A stretch of 24,154 nucleotides of DNA from an uncultured Pseudoxanthomonas sp. (GTDB lineage: Bacteria; Pseudomonadota; Gammaproteobacteria; Xanthomonadales; Xanthomonadaceae), in NCBI RefSeq assembly GCF_946886695.1, contig NZ_CAMPJD010000058.1:1-24154 (forward strand). Reading direction: 5' to 3'. Every line of letters starts with the position of its first letter. Position 1 is the first letter of the stretch. The notes beneath the pieces are model-generated. The model had not been told where the DNA came from and searched no databases. It saw only the letters and a program-made list of their open reading frames with translations. Of this stretch, positions 9,584 through 17,327 are shown piece by piece. The translations under genes were made by a program, and so were the position numbers.

Positions 9584-10084
9584 ATGCATACCCCTGAAGA
9601 ACTGGAAAAGAAGCTCTGGAAAGCAATCAAGTCCGATCGCACCTTGATGCTGGGGCTCGATGGTGCGGAGGCGGGCCATACGCGGCCGATGACCGCGCTG
9701 CTGGAACATGAAGGCCGTGGTCCGCTGTGGATCTTCACCGCCACCGACAACCAGCTTGCCCAGCGCACGCGATCGCCGCAGCGGGCATTGGCCACGTTCG
9801 CGTCGATGGGACACGATGTGTTCGCCAGCCTGCAAGGCATGTTGGTTCGCGATGATGATCGAGCGGTTATCGATCGCCTGTGGAATCCCTTCGTCGCCGC
9901 ATGGTACGAGGGCGGCAAGGATGATCCGAAGCTGGCGCTGCTGCGCTTCGATGCCGAGCACGCGGAGATATGGCTCAACGAGCAGAGCCTGCTGGCTGGC
10001 GTGAAGCTGCTGTTCGGCGTGGACCCCAAGGAGGACTACCAGGACAAGGTGGCCGACGTGGACCTGCGTACCCATCCTGCTTGA
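9584..10084 (+). CDS. FMN-binding split-barrel general stress protein (PNPOx-like)
   Basis: A 166-residue protein of the pyridoxamine-5'-phosphate-oxidase-like family, 'general stress protein 26' type. Residues 1-20 are the helical start HTPEELEKKLWKAIKSDRT. Split-barrel strands follow: GPLWIFTATDNQL, RALATFASMGHDVFASLQGMLV, then DRLWNPFVAAWYEGGKDDPKLALLRFDAEHAEIW and a helical end around LLAGVKLLFG. These match the flavin-binding general stress protein subgroup known from Xanthomonas. The enzymatic substrate is unknown for most members. The ATG at 9584 has GAGGAG seven bases upstream; the in-frame start at 9509 has no such site. Likely cytoplasmic and monocistronic. Confidence 0.88.
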   Translation: MHTPEELEKKLWKAIKSDRTLMLGLDGAEAGHTRPMTALLEHEGRGPLWIFTATDNQLAQRTRSPQRALATFASMGHDVFASLQGMLVRDDDRAVIDRLWNPFVAAWYEGGKDDPKLALLRFDAEHAEIWLNEQSLLAGVKLLFGVDPKEDYQDKVADVDLRTHPA

Positions 10085-10159
10085 TCCGGGGGCATCGATA
10101 GGCCGGAAGTCACGCCTTTCCCAACGGCGCCTGACTCCGGCTGCACCGGTTTGGCCGGC

Positions 10160-10198
10160 GCGCGTTGTGACGCCCGTGAACAGGGAAAACCAACGCGC
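10160..10198. repeat. 8-bp inverted repeat upstream of the orphan ORF
   Basis: GCGCGTTG (10160-10167) pairs perfectly with CAACGCGC (10191-10198) across a 23-nt loop, ending shortly before the possible starts of the next gene. It could be a leader stem-loop or a protein site. No family was recognised. Confidence 0.4.
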
Positions 10199-10234
10199 TG
10201 GAACAGGGGCCAGGCCGCGGTGATCACTCACCGG

Positions 10235-10552
10235 ATGTCATGCCCCATGTTGTTGTATTCGCAAACCCATCTTCACAACCTGCTGGACCGCCTGGAAACC
10301 AGCGACGCCCGTACCACCGGCCAACTCGAAGCGCTCACCGTGTGGGTGGCGGCGCTGGTACAGACTCATCCCGACGGCGAGCGCCTGCGTGCGACCGCAC
10401 AGGCATTGTCCGCACGCAGCCCATTCCGTGCGTTGTGCCAGTACCAGGAGGAGGTGGCTGCCTACGACGCCACGTTCTGCCAACTGCAATCGCTGGCCGC
10501 GCCCGCCGATGTCACGCCGCGCGTGCGCATGCCGTTGCCGCCCAACGTATGA
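10235..10552 (+). CDS. Unrecognised small helical protein
   Basis: I do not recognise a family. The 105-residue product looks genuinely coding: third-position G/C is strong and the composition is balanced. It appears soluble and helical (LHNLLDRLETSDARTTGQLEAL, then PFRALCQYQEEVAAYDATFCQL), ending in a proline-rich tail, with two Cys. The start is uncertain. ATG 10235 was chosen; GTG 10220 has AGGGG about ten bases upstream, and ATG 10247 is also possible. The stop overlaps an ATG (ATGA) that opens another reading frame. Confidence 0.55.
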   Translation: MSCPMLLYSQTHLHNLLDRLETSDARTTGQLEALTVWVAALVQTHPDGERLRATAQALSARSPFRALCQYQEEVAAYDATFCQLQSLAAPADVTPRVRMPLPPNV

Positions 10553-10869
10553 GGCGCGCCTCGCCTGATGCCGGCCGCCGTCGCGTACTGCGCACGCGCC
10601 GCCATTGCGAAGGCAGTGCCCCCGCGCTGACACCCCTGCGCGCCGCTGGCCTGCTGGCTGTGACGGTGGTGGCGATGGGCGCGGTGGCTGGCCGGACGCA
10701 TCGCGCTCGCCCCTCATCCGGCCTTCGGCCACCTTCGGCCACCTTCTCCCTGCTTTGCGGGGAGAAGGAAACTTCGGCGGTGAGTGCGAATGTCCTGCAT
10801 CAGGAAGAGGGCACCGCGCCAGCGATCCTTCGACGGGGACGCACTTGCAGCCAAGCTGGGCGAAGCTAG
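10549..10869 (+). CDS. Possible small one-helix membrane protein running into a REP repeat
   Basis: The start overlaps the previous stop as ATGA, an arrangement typical of translational coupling. Predicted residues 1-25 are Arg-rich. They are followed by one hydrophobic segment (LRAAGLLAVTVVAMGAVAG) that could span the membrane Arg-side in. The rest of the 106 codons is translated from the REP palindrome and unrelated spacer, so the true gene may have been shorter and extended by repeat insertion. It may also be non-coding. I assign no function. Confidence 0.25.
   Translation: MRRASPDAGRRRVLRTRRHCEGSAPALTPLRAAGLLAVTVVAMGAVAGRTHRARPSSGLRPPSATFSLLCGEKETSAVSANVLHQEEGTAPAILRRGRTCSQAGRS
10711..10768. 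repeat. REP-like element with a duplicated 10-bp unit
   Basis: A 9-bp perfect stem (CCTTCTCCC 10742-10750, GGGAGAAGG 10760-10768) lies after CCCTCATCCGGCC. This is the common enterobacterial/xanthomonad CCCTCAcCC...CTTCTCCC repeat style. A 10-bp unit, (G/A)CCTTCGGCC, occurs twice in tandem at 10721-10740, and its beginning is repeated in ACCTTCTCCC. Confidence 0.7.
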
Positions 10870-11058
10870 GGCTTCGCACAACGGTACCCGCGTGGCCGCC
10901 GTGGCTGTTTCACCGGATCCGGCAGGCCGCTGCTGCGGCATCGACCACGCGTGCAGTGTCGCGCGGGGTTTGCAAAGACCATGTCAACGCGCAGGGCCGA
11001 ACCGGCCTGAAGTGCGGGCCGGGTCACACCGCGGCGTGAACGCGTGCTGTCTCGCGCA
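10870..11058. other. Gene-free spacer downstream of the PHP gene
   Basis: No reading frame here looks coding. A CCGGCC/GGCCGG stem (11002-11022) lies downstream of the minus-strand PHP gene but has no T-run, so it is only a weak terminator candidate. Confidence 0.45.
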
Positions 11059-12459
11059 TCAGTGCGTGGCTGTCTGCGACGAGGTGCCGGTGACGTCGAT
11101 GAAGACAGGGTTGGAATAGAACCACAGGTCCTGCCACGGGTCCTCGCCGGGCACATCCGCGTGCGGCGACGGCTCGTGCGTGCTGCTGCCACGCGCACGC
11201 ACGAAGGCGCCGCGTGCAGGCACCGGCACCTCCCACCTGACGGACAGCCAGTCGCCGTCGCGATGCCAGCCCGCAGGGTCCCAGCGTCGCGTCTGCATGA
11301 CCGGGATGCCATCGTCGCCGGGCGAGCCGACGATCAGCTCCATCTGCGCCAGCACGGGCCGCTCGCCATGGGCATTGGGCGTTGCCGGTTGCCGCACGCG
11401 CAGGTCGATGCGCATCGTGCTGGCCGCCGGGAGCACGAGTGTGTCGCCCAGGGTTGCGACGTGCGCCGTGCCGCCGTTGCCGCGCACCGTCAGTTCCAGC
11501 GCGTCGATCAGGTCGCCGGTGACGGCGAACATGCGGCCTTCGCGCAGGCCGCCGAGGATGTCGCCGGCATCGCGTCGTGCCCACACGTAGGTCTTGCTGT
11601 ACTCGCCCGGATCGTAATCGCGTCCGCCGTCGCGCAGGTTGTGGTGCGAATCGGAGGTGGCGGTGATCCAGAGGCGACGGCCTTCCGCGAGCAAGGTGTC
11701 CCACACGCCGCCGACCTGCGTGGTCATCTGGTCGAAGCCGCCGAACGTCGGCGCGGCGGCGTTGCGGTACAGGCCGCGCTCGGTGCGCGTGGCCTGGTGG
11801 CCGGGCGCGCCTTCCATGCCCACCAGGACCTGCGGCGCAGTGTCGTGCCAGGCGCGCAGTTCGGTCGGTTCCACCTCGCCCCACTGGCCCACGCCGGTGG
11901 CGGTGCGCGAAGGGTGGTTGACGAACATCAGCGGTGGTGCGGGCAGGGTACGCATGTGCGCCAGCGCATCGAGCATGGTCTGCGTGTCGTCGCGCTGCAC
12001 GCCGTCCACCGGTTCGTTGCGGCTGAAGCGGCGTTCGATCTCGACCAGTTCATCGCGCTCGCGCGGGCCTGGAGCGATGATCAGCGAGGCGTGTTCCGCG
12101 GCCGGCACGTCGAATTCCATGCCGTTGAACTGGATCAGTGCCGGCACCTCCCTGCGCGCCTGTTCCAGCGCGGGCCAGGCGTGGTCGCGGGTCACGGCGG
12201 AGTGACCGGGGCCGCCATGATCGGTGTGCACGATCCAAGTGAGGCCGAACGTCTGCCCCTGCCGGGCGTTGCGGCTGCGCGTGTACGGCGAATCGCCACC
12301 GCGGATGGGTGTGGGCGGGGAGGTACTGCGATCCCAGTCCACGCTCCATTCGCTGTGCACGTGGTGGTCACCGGCTTGCCAACTGCGACCGGAGTGGGGA
12401 TCGGTGGCGCAGGCGGAAAGGAAGAGGGTCGACAAGACCGGCAGGAAGAGGGAGCGCAT
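11059..12459 (-). CDS. PHP-domain metallohydrolase lipoprotein (CehA/McbA-like)
   Basis: Predicted exported lipoprotein of 466 residues. The signal peptide MRSLFLPVLSTLFLSAC ends in a lipobox with Cys17. PHP metal-site motifs follow in order: H-V-H (33-35), T-D-H (79-81), Glu115 in NGMEFD, His182 in VNHPSR, and SDSHH at 269-273. A beta-rich C-terminal domain follows from about residue 310. PHP proteins are metal-dependent phosphoesterases or related hydrolases; the extracytoplasmic CehA/McbA-type branch is the closest I can name, and the substrate is unknown. ATG 12459 has AGGAC just upstream, while 12480 is only an in-frame TTG. It lies 95 nt downstream of the TonB receptor gene, suggesting it processes something the receptor imports (inference). 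Confidence 0.85.
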   Translation of the reverse strand: MRSLFLPVLSTLFLSACATDPHSGRSWQAGDHHVHSEWSVDWDRSTSPPTPIRGGDSPYTRSRNARQGQTFGLTWIVHTDHGGPGHSAVTRDHAWPALEQARREVPALIQFNGMEFDVPAAEHASLIIAPGPRERDELVEIERRFSRNEPVDGVQRDDTQTMLDALAHMRTLPAPPLMFVNHPSRTATGVGQWGEVEPTELRAWHDTAPQVLVGMEGAPGHQATRTERGLYRNAAAPTFGGFDQMTTQVGGVWDTLLAEGRRLWITATSDSHHNLRDGGRDYDPGEYSKTYVWARRDAGDILGGLREGRMFAVTGDLIDALELTVRGNGGTAHVATLGDTLVLPAASTMRIDLRVRQPATPNAHGERPVLAQMELIVGSPGDDGIPVMQTRRWDPAGWHRDGDWLSVRWEVPVPARGAFVRARGSSTHEPSPHADVPGEDPWQDLWFYSNPVFIDVTGTSSQTATH

Positions 12460-12482
12460 CGAAGTCCTAGCGAAGCGCAATG

Positions 12483-12548
12483 CCGCCGCGGCGTGCGGCG
12501 GTATCGCAGGAAGAAGAAGCGCGCCGCGGGCATTCGCCGGCGGCGCGC
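12483..12548 (-). terminator. Terminator/attenuator between TonB receptor and PHP genes
   Basis: On the minus strand a 9-bp perfect stem (GCGCGCCGC/GCGGCGCGC, arms 12540-12548 and 12519-12527) is followed by TTCTTCTTCC, directly after the receptor stop. A second perfect 7-bp stem (12483-12489 with 12495-12501) comes next. The T-tract is interrupted, so termination may be partial and let some transcripts continue into the PHP gene. Confidence 0.65.
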
Positions 12549-12554
12549 AGGTGC

Positions 12555-15500
12555 TCAGAAGTCCGCGCGCAGGCCCAGGCTGATGCGGCGGCCCGACTTC
12601 TCGTACATCGTCGGGAACGACGGGTCCATGGTGTAGCCGCTGGTCTCTTCGTCCGTCAGGTTGATGCCCTTCAGGCTCAGCTTCAGGTGGTCGCTGATGC
12701 GGTAGCCGATCGATACGTCCAGCTGACCATAGGCGTCGCGCCAGATCGGGTACATGTTGTAGCCGATCGACTCCACGTACTCGTCCTTGTGGTTGTACGA
12801 CACGCGCGCATCGAAGTGCTGGTTCTCGTAGTAGGCAGTCAGGTTCCAGGTCTTCTCTGCCAGGCCCGGCATCGGCGTGCGGATGCCCAGGTCGGATTCA
12901 CCGGCCAGCGAGCTGTCCAGCATCGTGTAGTTCGCGTTGATGCCGAAACCGTCGAGGGATGCGTGCAGCGCGGACAGCGGCAGGTTGGCGATCAGCTCGA
13001 TGCCGTCCACGTCGTACGAGCCGTTGGCGTTCACCGGCTGGTAAACGTCGAAGTCGTAGTAGCCGTTGAGCGTGCCGTTGGCGTTGTAGACGGCCACGTC
13101 CTCGACCACGCCGGTCAGCGCGTTCACCACCACGCCGTCGATCTTCTTGCGGAAGTACGACGCCGCCAGCAGGCCGCCGTTGTCCAGATACTTTTCCAGG
13201 CCGATTTCCCACTGTTTGGCGTAGGTGGGCTTCAGGTCCGGGTTGCCGTCGGTGAAGCGGAACGAGCTCCAGCTGGCGGTGCGTTTGTAGGCCACGTCGG
13301 TCAGTGCCGGACGGATCAGCGTCTCGGAGCCGGCGGCGCGCAGCAGCAGGCCGTCGGCGAGTTCGGCGGTCAGGTTGAAGCTGGGCAGTACGTCGGTGTA
13401 GCCGCCGTCGCTCGACACCGGCGTGTCGGTATAGCCGGTGCTGCCGTCCGGATTCTGCACAGGATGGTAGCCGAACGACACCACCGAGGTGTCGACGTAG
13501 CGCGCGCCCGCGTTCACCGTGACCGGCACACGACCGAGGGTGAAGTCGAAGTTGGTCATCGCGTACAGCGCGGCGACCTCTTCGTCCACGCGGTAGTACT
13601 GTGCGTCGTCGAACGGCGTAGAGAAACCGGGGTAGCGGAAGTAGCCGCGGGCGAAGTCGTTGGACACCTGCTGCCAGTCGAGGTCCTTCACGCTGTAGGC
13701 ACCGCCGGGGACGATGTCGCCGATCCACTGCAGCGGGCTGTCGGCCAGCGTGCGCGTGTTGACCCACGACGTGTCGCCGGGGCCCGGACCGGTGATCTTG
13801 AGTTCGCCGTACTGGCGCTCCTTGCTGCGGTCGGTGTAGCGGCCGCCGAACTGCACGCTGCGCAGCGCAGGCAGGAACGGCAGGTCGAGCTTGCGGGTGA
13901 CGTCGAGCTTGGCGGCGTACTTGTCGTCGTCGATCTTCTCCAGCGTGGTTTCATACGCCTCGAACAGGTAGCGCTCGGGCGAGGCGTACATGTCGAAGCC
14001 GGCGGAACTGGCGCTGGGGATGGTCTCGCCGCCGCGGCCGGTCCAGCGCGTGCGCGACGGCGCATAGGCGACGTGCTTCAGGTTGGAATAGTCCAGCATC
14101 TTCTCCGCACCGGAGTAGCCGGCCATCGCTTCCACGTCCCAGAGATCGTTGTTCCAGTCCAGCGCCAGGCTGTACTGGCCGTAGTCGGTCTTGTTGATGC
14201 GCTCCTTGCTGAGGAACTCATGCTGGGTGGCGGTATAGGACACGTCGCGCAGCACCAGCATGCCGTACTCGGACAGGGTGGTGTCGTCGTACTCGTGGAT
14301 GGTCTCCAGTGTGCTGCGGCTGGAGGCGGAGTAGGCGGCGGCGTCGTATTCGTCTTCGGTCGTGTCGTAGCCACCCACCATCGCGTCGAACGTCAGGCTG
14401 AAGGTGCTGCTGGGCCGGTACTGCAACGAGGCGGTGGCGCCCCACTTTTCCTGGTCGTTGAGGTAGACGCGGTCGCCCACCTTGTCCTGGAAGATGATCA
14501 GGTTGCTTTCTGCGGTATCCGCGCGGTTGTCGATGGTCCAGCCGGTGTCGCGCTCGACCACGGCCTCGGCCTGCGAGCCGCGGGTGCCGGAGGCGCCCAG
14601 GAAGCGCGACAGCGGACGGAAGTTGATGCCCGAGGTGGAGTCGGTGCGGTTGGTGCGCTGCGCATGCGCGAAGGAGACCAGTGCGCCCCAGTCGCCCCAG
14701 GTGTCGCTGGCGAGGAAGGCGAACTTGGGGTCGGTTTCTTCGGAGATAGAGTTATGCGCGCCCTCGGCGGAGAACACCAGCTTGCGATCGCTGTAGTCGA
14801 ACGGCCGCGCGGTGGAGATCTTCACCGAACCGGCGATGCCGCCTTCCTCGTCGGCGGCGGTGGGCGACTTCTGCACGGTGACCTGCTGGATGATCTCCGA
14901 GGCGAACAGGTCGAATTCGACATCGCGCCCGCCGCTGCCGGAGGCGGTGGCCAGGTCGTTGATGGAGACATGGGTGTATTCCGACGGCAGGCCGCGCACG
15001 TTGACCTTGCTGCCCATGCCCTTGTTGCGCTCGATGGTCACGCCGGGCATGCGCTGCAGTGCTTCGGCCAGGTTCTGCTCGGGGAAGTCCGCCACGTCGG
15101 TGGCGACGATGGAGTCGGAGAAGCCCACGTTGTAGCGCTTGATGTCGACGGCCTGTTCCAGGCTGCGGCTGTAGCTGCCGACCACGGTGACGCTCTCCAG
15201 GTCCTGCGCATCCACCGCCTGCGCGCTCGGCGTGGGTGCAGGGGCTGCGGCAGCCGGCGCGGGCGACGGGACGGGCGTTGCGGGGGTGTCGGCTTCGATG
15301 GTGACGGTGCTGGTGTTGAGGTAGCGGTAGCGCAGGCCGGTGCCCTGCAGCAACTGCGCGAGCGCCTGGTCCGAAGACAGGCCGGCGGGCACGGCGCGCG
15401 TGCGGGGATTGCCGGCCTGTGCGGTGTAGACGAACTGCAGGCCGGTCTGGCGCGAGAGTGCATTGAGTGCACTGTCGAGCGATTGCGGCGGGATGGCGTC

Positions 15501-15587
15501 GGTCGCGACGGTCGCCTGCTGGGCGGCGACGTTGGCGGTCGCAGCCTGCAGGGCAAGAGCAATGGAAAGGGCGAGGATTCGGCGCAT
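12555..15587 (-). CDS. TonB-dependent outer-membrane receptor with STN signalling domain
   Basis: The product has 1010 residues. A signal peptide (about 1-24) is followed by an STN domain (about 32-98, PPQSLDSALNALSRQTG...) that in FecA-type transducers contacts FecR. A Pro/Ala linker (99-125) and a TonB-box-like stretch (DLESVTVVGS, 129-138) come next. The plug carries DFPEQNLAEALQRMPGVTI and VNVRGLPSEYTHVSIND, the Xanthomonas/Caulobacter receptor type. The beta-barrel ends in Phe (LGLRADF), as needed for barrel assembly. The ATG at 15587 gives a clean signal peptide; upstream codons to 15770 overlap fecR and are unlikely. The substrate cannot be read from sequence. It is transcribed after fecI-fecR across a 121-nt leader, so it is probably the main FecI target. 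Confidence 0.93.
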   Translation of the reverse strand: MRRILALSIALALQAATANVAAQQATVATDAIPPQSLDSALNALSRQTGLQFVYTAQAGNPRTRAVPAGLSSDQALAQLLQGTGLRYRYLNTSTVTIEADTPATPVPSPAPAAAAPAPTPSAQAVDAQDLESVTVVGSYSRSLEQAVDIKRYNVGFSDSIVATDVADFPEQNLAEALQRMPGVTIERNKGMGSKVNVRGLPSEYTHVSINDLATASGSGGRDVEFDLFASEIIQQVTVQKSPTAADEEGGIAGSVKISTARPFDYSDRKLVFSAEGAHNSISEETDPKFAFLASDTWGDWGALVSFAHAQRTNRTDSTSGINFRPLSRFLGASGTRGSQAEAVVERDTGWTIDNRADTAESNLIIFQDKVGDRVYLNDQEKWGATASLQYRPSSTFSLTFDAMVGGYDTTEDEYDAAAYSASSRSTLETIHEYDDTTLSEYGMLVLRDVSYTATQHEFLSKERINKTDYGQYSLALDWNNDLWDVEAMAGYSGAEKMLDYSNLKHVAYAPSRTRWTGRGGETIPSASSAGFDMYASPERYLFEAYETTLEKIDDDKYAAKLDVTRKLDLPFLPALRSVQFGGRYTDRSKERQYGELKITGPGPGDTSWVNTRTLADSPLQWIGDIVPGGAYSVKDLDWQQVSNDFARGYFRYPGFSTPFDDAQYYRVDEEVAALYAMTNFDFTLGRVPVTVNAGARYVDTSVVSFGYHPVQNPDGSTGYTDTPVSSDGGYTDVLPSFNLTAELADGLLLRAAGSETLIRPALTDVAYKRTASWSSFRFTDGNPDLKPTYAKQWEIGLEKYLDNGGLLAASYFRKKIDGVVVNALTGVVEDVAVYNANGTLNGYYDFDVYQPVNANGSYDVDGIELIANLPLSALHASLDGFGINANYTMLDSSLAGESDLGIRTPMPGLAEKTWNLTAYYENQHFDARVSYNHKDEYVESIGYNMYPIWRDAYGQLDVSIGYRISDHLKLSLKGINLTDEETSGYTMDPSFPTMYEKSGRRISLGLRADF

Positions 15588-15708
15588 CGTGGGATCCGGG
15601 TGGAGTGGGGTGGTGGCGCGCGATCGCTCGCGCGCACCCCCACTACGAGGGGGCACGGCGGCGGTCGGGCACCGTTTTCTCCGTGAATTTTTTCTTACAG
15701 CGCCGGGA
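15588..15708 (-). promoter_or_regulatory. Receptor leader: AT-rich island and two hairpins
   Basis: On the minus strand an unusually A-rich island (TGTAAGAAAAAATTCACGG from 15699, then AGAAAACGGT to 15671) begins 10 nt after the fecR stop. It is the most plausible site for a FecI-type ECF promoter. Downstream lie a CCCCC/GGGGG stem (about 15639-15653) and a perfect 8-bp stem TCGCGCGC/GCGCGCGA with tetraloop (15616-15635), ahead of the receptor start. The promoter call is inference; the base composition and stems are visible. Confidence 0.45.
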
Positions 15709-16740
15709 TCACCACGAGCCGTGCGCGGGTGCGCGGCGCGAACGCACGCGGATCTGGCGCGCATCGGCACTCACCGCGAGCGTGGGTTGTTCGTCGAGGA
15801 AAGCGCGCAGCGAGGCAAGGTCGTCCGCGCGCAGGTTGCCGGTCAGGCGCAGCGCGCCGGCTTCGCTGTCGTCCACGCGCAGGCGCACGGTGTTCATGCG
15901 GTTGAAGCGGTCGGCGATGTCGCGCAGTGGTTCGTCACGGAACACGACGCGCCGTTGCCACCATGCCGTCATGGTCGCGACATCTTCCTGCACCACACTG
16001 ACGTGGTGGTCGGCATAGGTCACACGCGCGGACTGTCCGGCGGAGAGGTCGGCGAGCAGCCGTCCCTTGCCCGCGCGGTCGACTACGTGGATGCGGCCCT
16101 CGGCCACGCCGAAGCGCGCCTGGTCGCGCTGCAGCGACACATCGAAGGTGGTGCCGATGTCGCGCACTTCCAGTCCGGCGGCGTGCACGGTGAACGGGCG
16201 GCGATCTGCGGCGACCACGAAACTCGCCTGGCCGCGCGCCAGTTCGATGCGCCGGCGCAGCAGGCCGACGGTCACGGTGACGTCGCTTTCCGCGTTGAGG
16301 TGCATCACCGTGCCGTCTTCCAGCGTGACCATGCGTGGGGCGCCCTGCGCGGCGATGTAGTGGTGCGTCGACGGCAGTGCCGCGTGCACTGCGATGCCGA
16401 TGCCGAGCAGCAGGGCCGCTGCGGTCACGATGCGCGGCAGACGCCACGGCGGTGTGCGCGTGACGCGTGGACGCGCCGGGCGCAGGGGCAGCGGCACGAC
16501 GTTGTCGCGCTCGTGCGGCAGAGCGGCGTCCGCCGGCAGCCCGCGTACGGCATCGCCGATCTCGGCGGCGACGCGGGCGATGGCCAGGTACTCGCGCAGG
16601 TGCACGGGCGAGGCCACCAGCCATGCCATGAAACGCTGCTGGTCGTCCGGGCCCAGCGCGCCCTCGCGCTGCATCACGTGCCAGTGCGCGGCTTCGCGGG
16701 TGGCGGCGGACGTGCCGGGCGGGAACAGGGGCGTGGCCAT
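15709..16740 (-). CDS. fecR: FecR-family anti-sigma / sigma regulator
   Basis: Inner-membrane partner of FecI that relays the receptor signal. The 343-residue product has an N-terminal cytoplasmic DUF4880-like helical part (REAAHWHVMQREG...FMAWLVASPVHLREYL, about 15-50). One transmembrane segment follows (about 104-121, IVTAAALLLGIGIAVHAAL). The periplasmic FecR domain starts at APRMVTLEDGTVMHLNAES, and the C-terminal STN-like/DUF4974 part carries RDIADRFNRMNTVRLRV. The chosen ATG overlaps the fecI stop as TGATG; a GTG one codon upstream (GTGA overlap) is also possible and better spaced from the GGGG. Either way translation is coupled to fecI. Confidence 0.93.
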   Translation of the reverse strand: MATPLFPPGTSAATREAAHWHVMQREGALGPDDQQRFMAWLVASPVHLREYLAIARVAAEIGDAVRGLPADAALPHERDNVVPLPLRPARPRVTRTPPWRLPRIVTAAALLLGIGIAVHAALPSTHHYIAAQGAPRMVTLEDGTVMHLNAESDVTVTVGLLRRRIELARGQASFVVAADRRPFTVHAAGLEVRDIGTTFDVSLQRDQARFGVAEGRIHVVDRAGKGRLLADLSAGQSARVTYADHHVSVVQEDVATMTAWWQRRVVFRDEPLRDIADRFNRMNTVRLRVDDSEAGALRLTGNLRADDLASLRAFLDEQPTLAVSADARQIRVRSRRAPAHGSW

Positions 16741-17285
16741 CACGCGGTCCCCATCGCGCGACGGCAGACGGCCAGTCCGCGCACCACGTGTTTCTTCACC
16801 ATGTGCGGCGATACGCCCAGGCGCTCACCGATCTGGCGGTAGGTCAGGCCGTCGCGGTACTGCATGACGAGGACGGCGCGCGTGCGCGCTGGCAGGGTCG
16901 CGAGCAGGGCCTGCATGTGCTGCCGGCGCTGGGCGCGCTCGGTCGCGTCTTCCACGCCTTCCGCGTGGGTGACGAGGGCCGCCACCTGCTCGACATCTTC
17001 CATCGGAACGGGCGTGCGTTGCCGGCGTGCAGCCTGTTCGCGCGCCAGGTTCAACGCCACGGTGAACAGGTAGGCCTCGGGGTTGGCGATCTGCTCGCCC
17101 TGGCCCTGGTGCGCACGCAACAGGCGCAGGTAGGTTTCCTGCACCAGGTCCTCGGCTTCGTCGTTGGCGCCGCGACGGGCGAAGAACCCACGCAGTGCCG
17201 GTGCCTGGTCAGTGAACACGCGGGTGAGTGCGCGCAGCGCGTGTTCGGCCAAGGTCCCGTCCCGCCCCGTCGGAAAGGGCGGCAA
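16740..17285 (-). CDS. fecI: FecI-like ECF sigma factor
   Basis: Extracytoplasmic-function sigma-70 factor. Region 2 is at about residues 31-60 (LRGFFARR...EDLVQETYLRLLRAH). Region 4 is at about 125-172, with a helix-turn-helix (LTYRQIGERLGVSPHMVKKHV). The HMVKKHV recognition helix and DLVQETYLRL are FecI-subfamily features. The length of 181 residues is normal. The start is uncertain: 17285 is a TTG without a clear ribosome site, and TTG 17252 or GTG 17219 would still leave region 2 intact. The gene begins 42 nt after the 72-residue protein, with no terminator between, so it may be co-transcribed with the AroQ-like genes or use a promoter within them. Confidence 0.92.
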   Translation of the reverse strand: MPPFPTGRDGTLAEHALRALTRVFTDQAPALRGFFARRGANDEAEDLVQETYLRLLRAHQGQGEQIANPEAYLFTVALNLAREQAARRQRTPVPMEDVEQVAALVTHAEGVEDATERAQRRQHMQALLATLPARTRAVLVMQYRDGLTYRQIGERLGVSPHMVKKHVVRGLAVCRRAMGTA

Positions 17286-17327
17286 GGTACGCGGTGAGGA
17301 TGACGGTTCGGTGACATGCGCCTGACA

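Noticed and set aside
10605..11039. 144-codon plus-strand open frame in the spacer
   Set aside because: Arg/Ala/Pro-rich translation across a REP palindrome, no ribosome site and no domain; judged non-coding.
12480..15686. Very long open frame (1068 codons) on the plus strand
   Set aside because: It is the antisense shadow of the TonB receptor gene. Long stop-free antisense frames are expected at this GC content; composition is Val/Gly/Arg-rich with no motifs and no ribosome site.
17051..17317. Minus-strand frame with an ATG upstream of fecI
   Set aside because: It is out of frame with the sigma-factor domains and has the composition of a shadow frame, so it does not give the fecI start.
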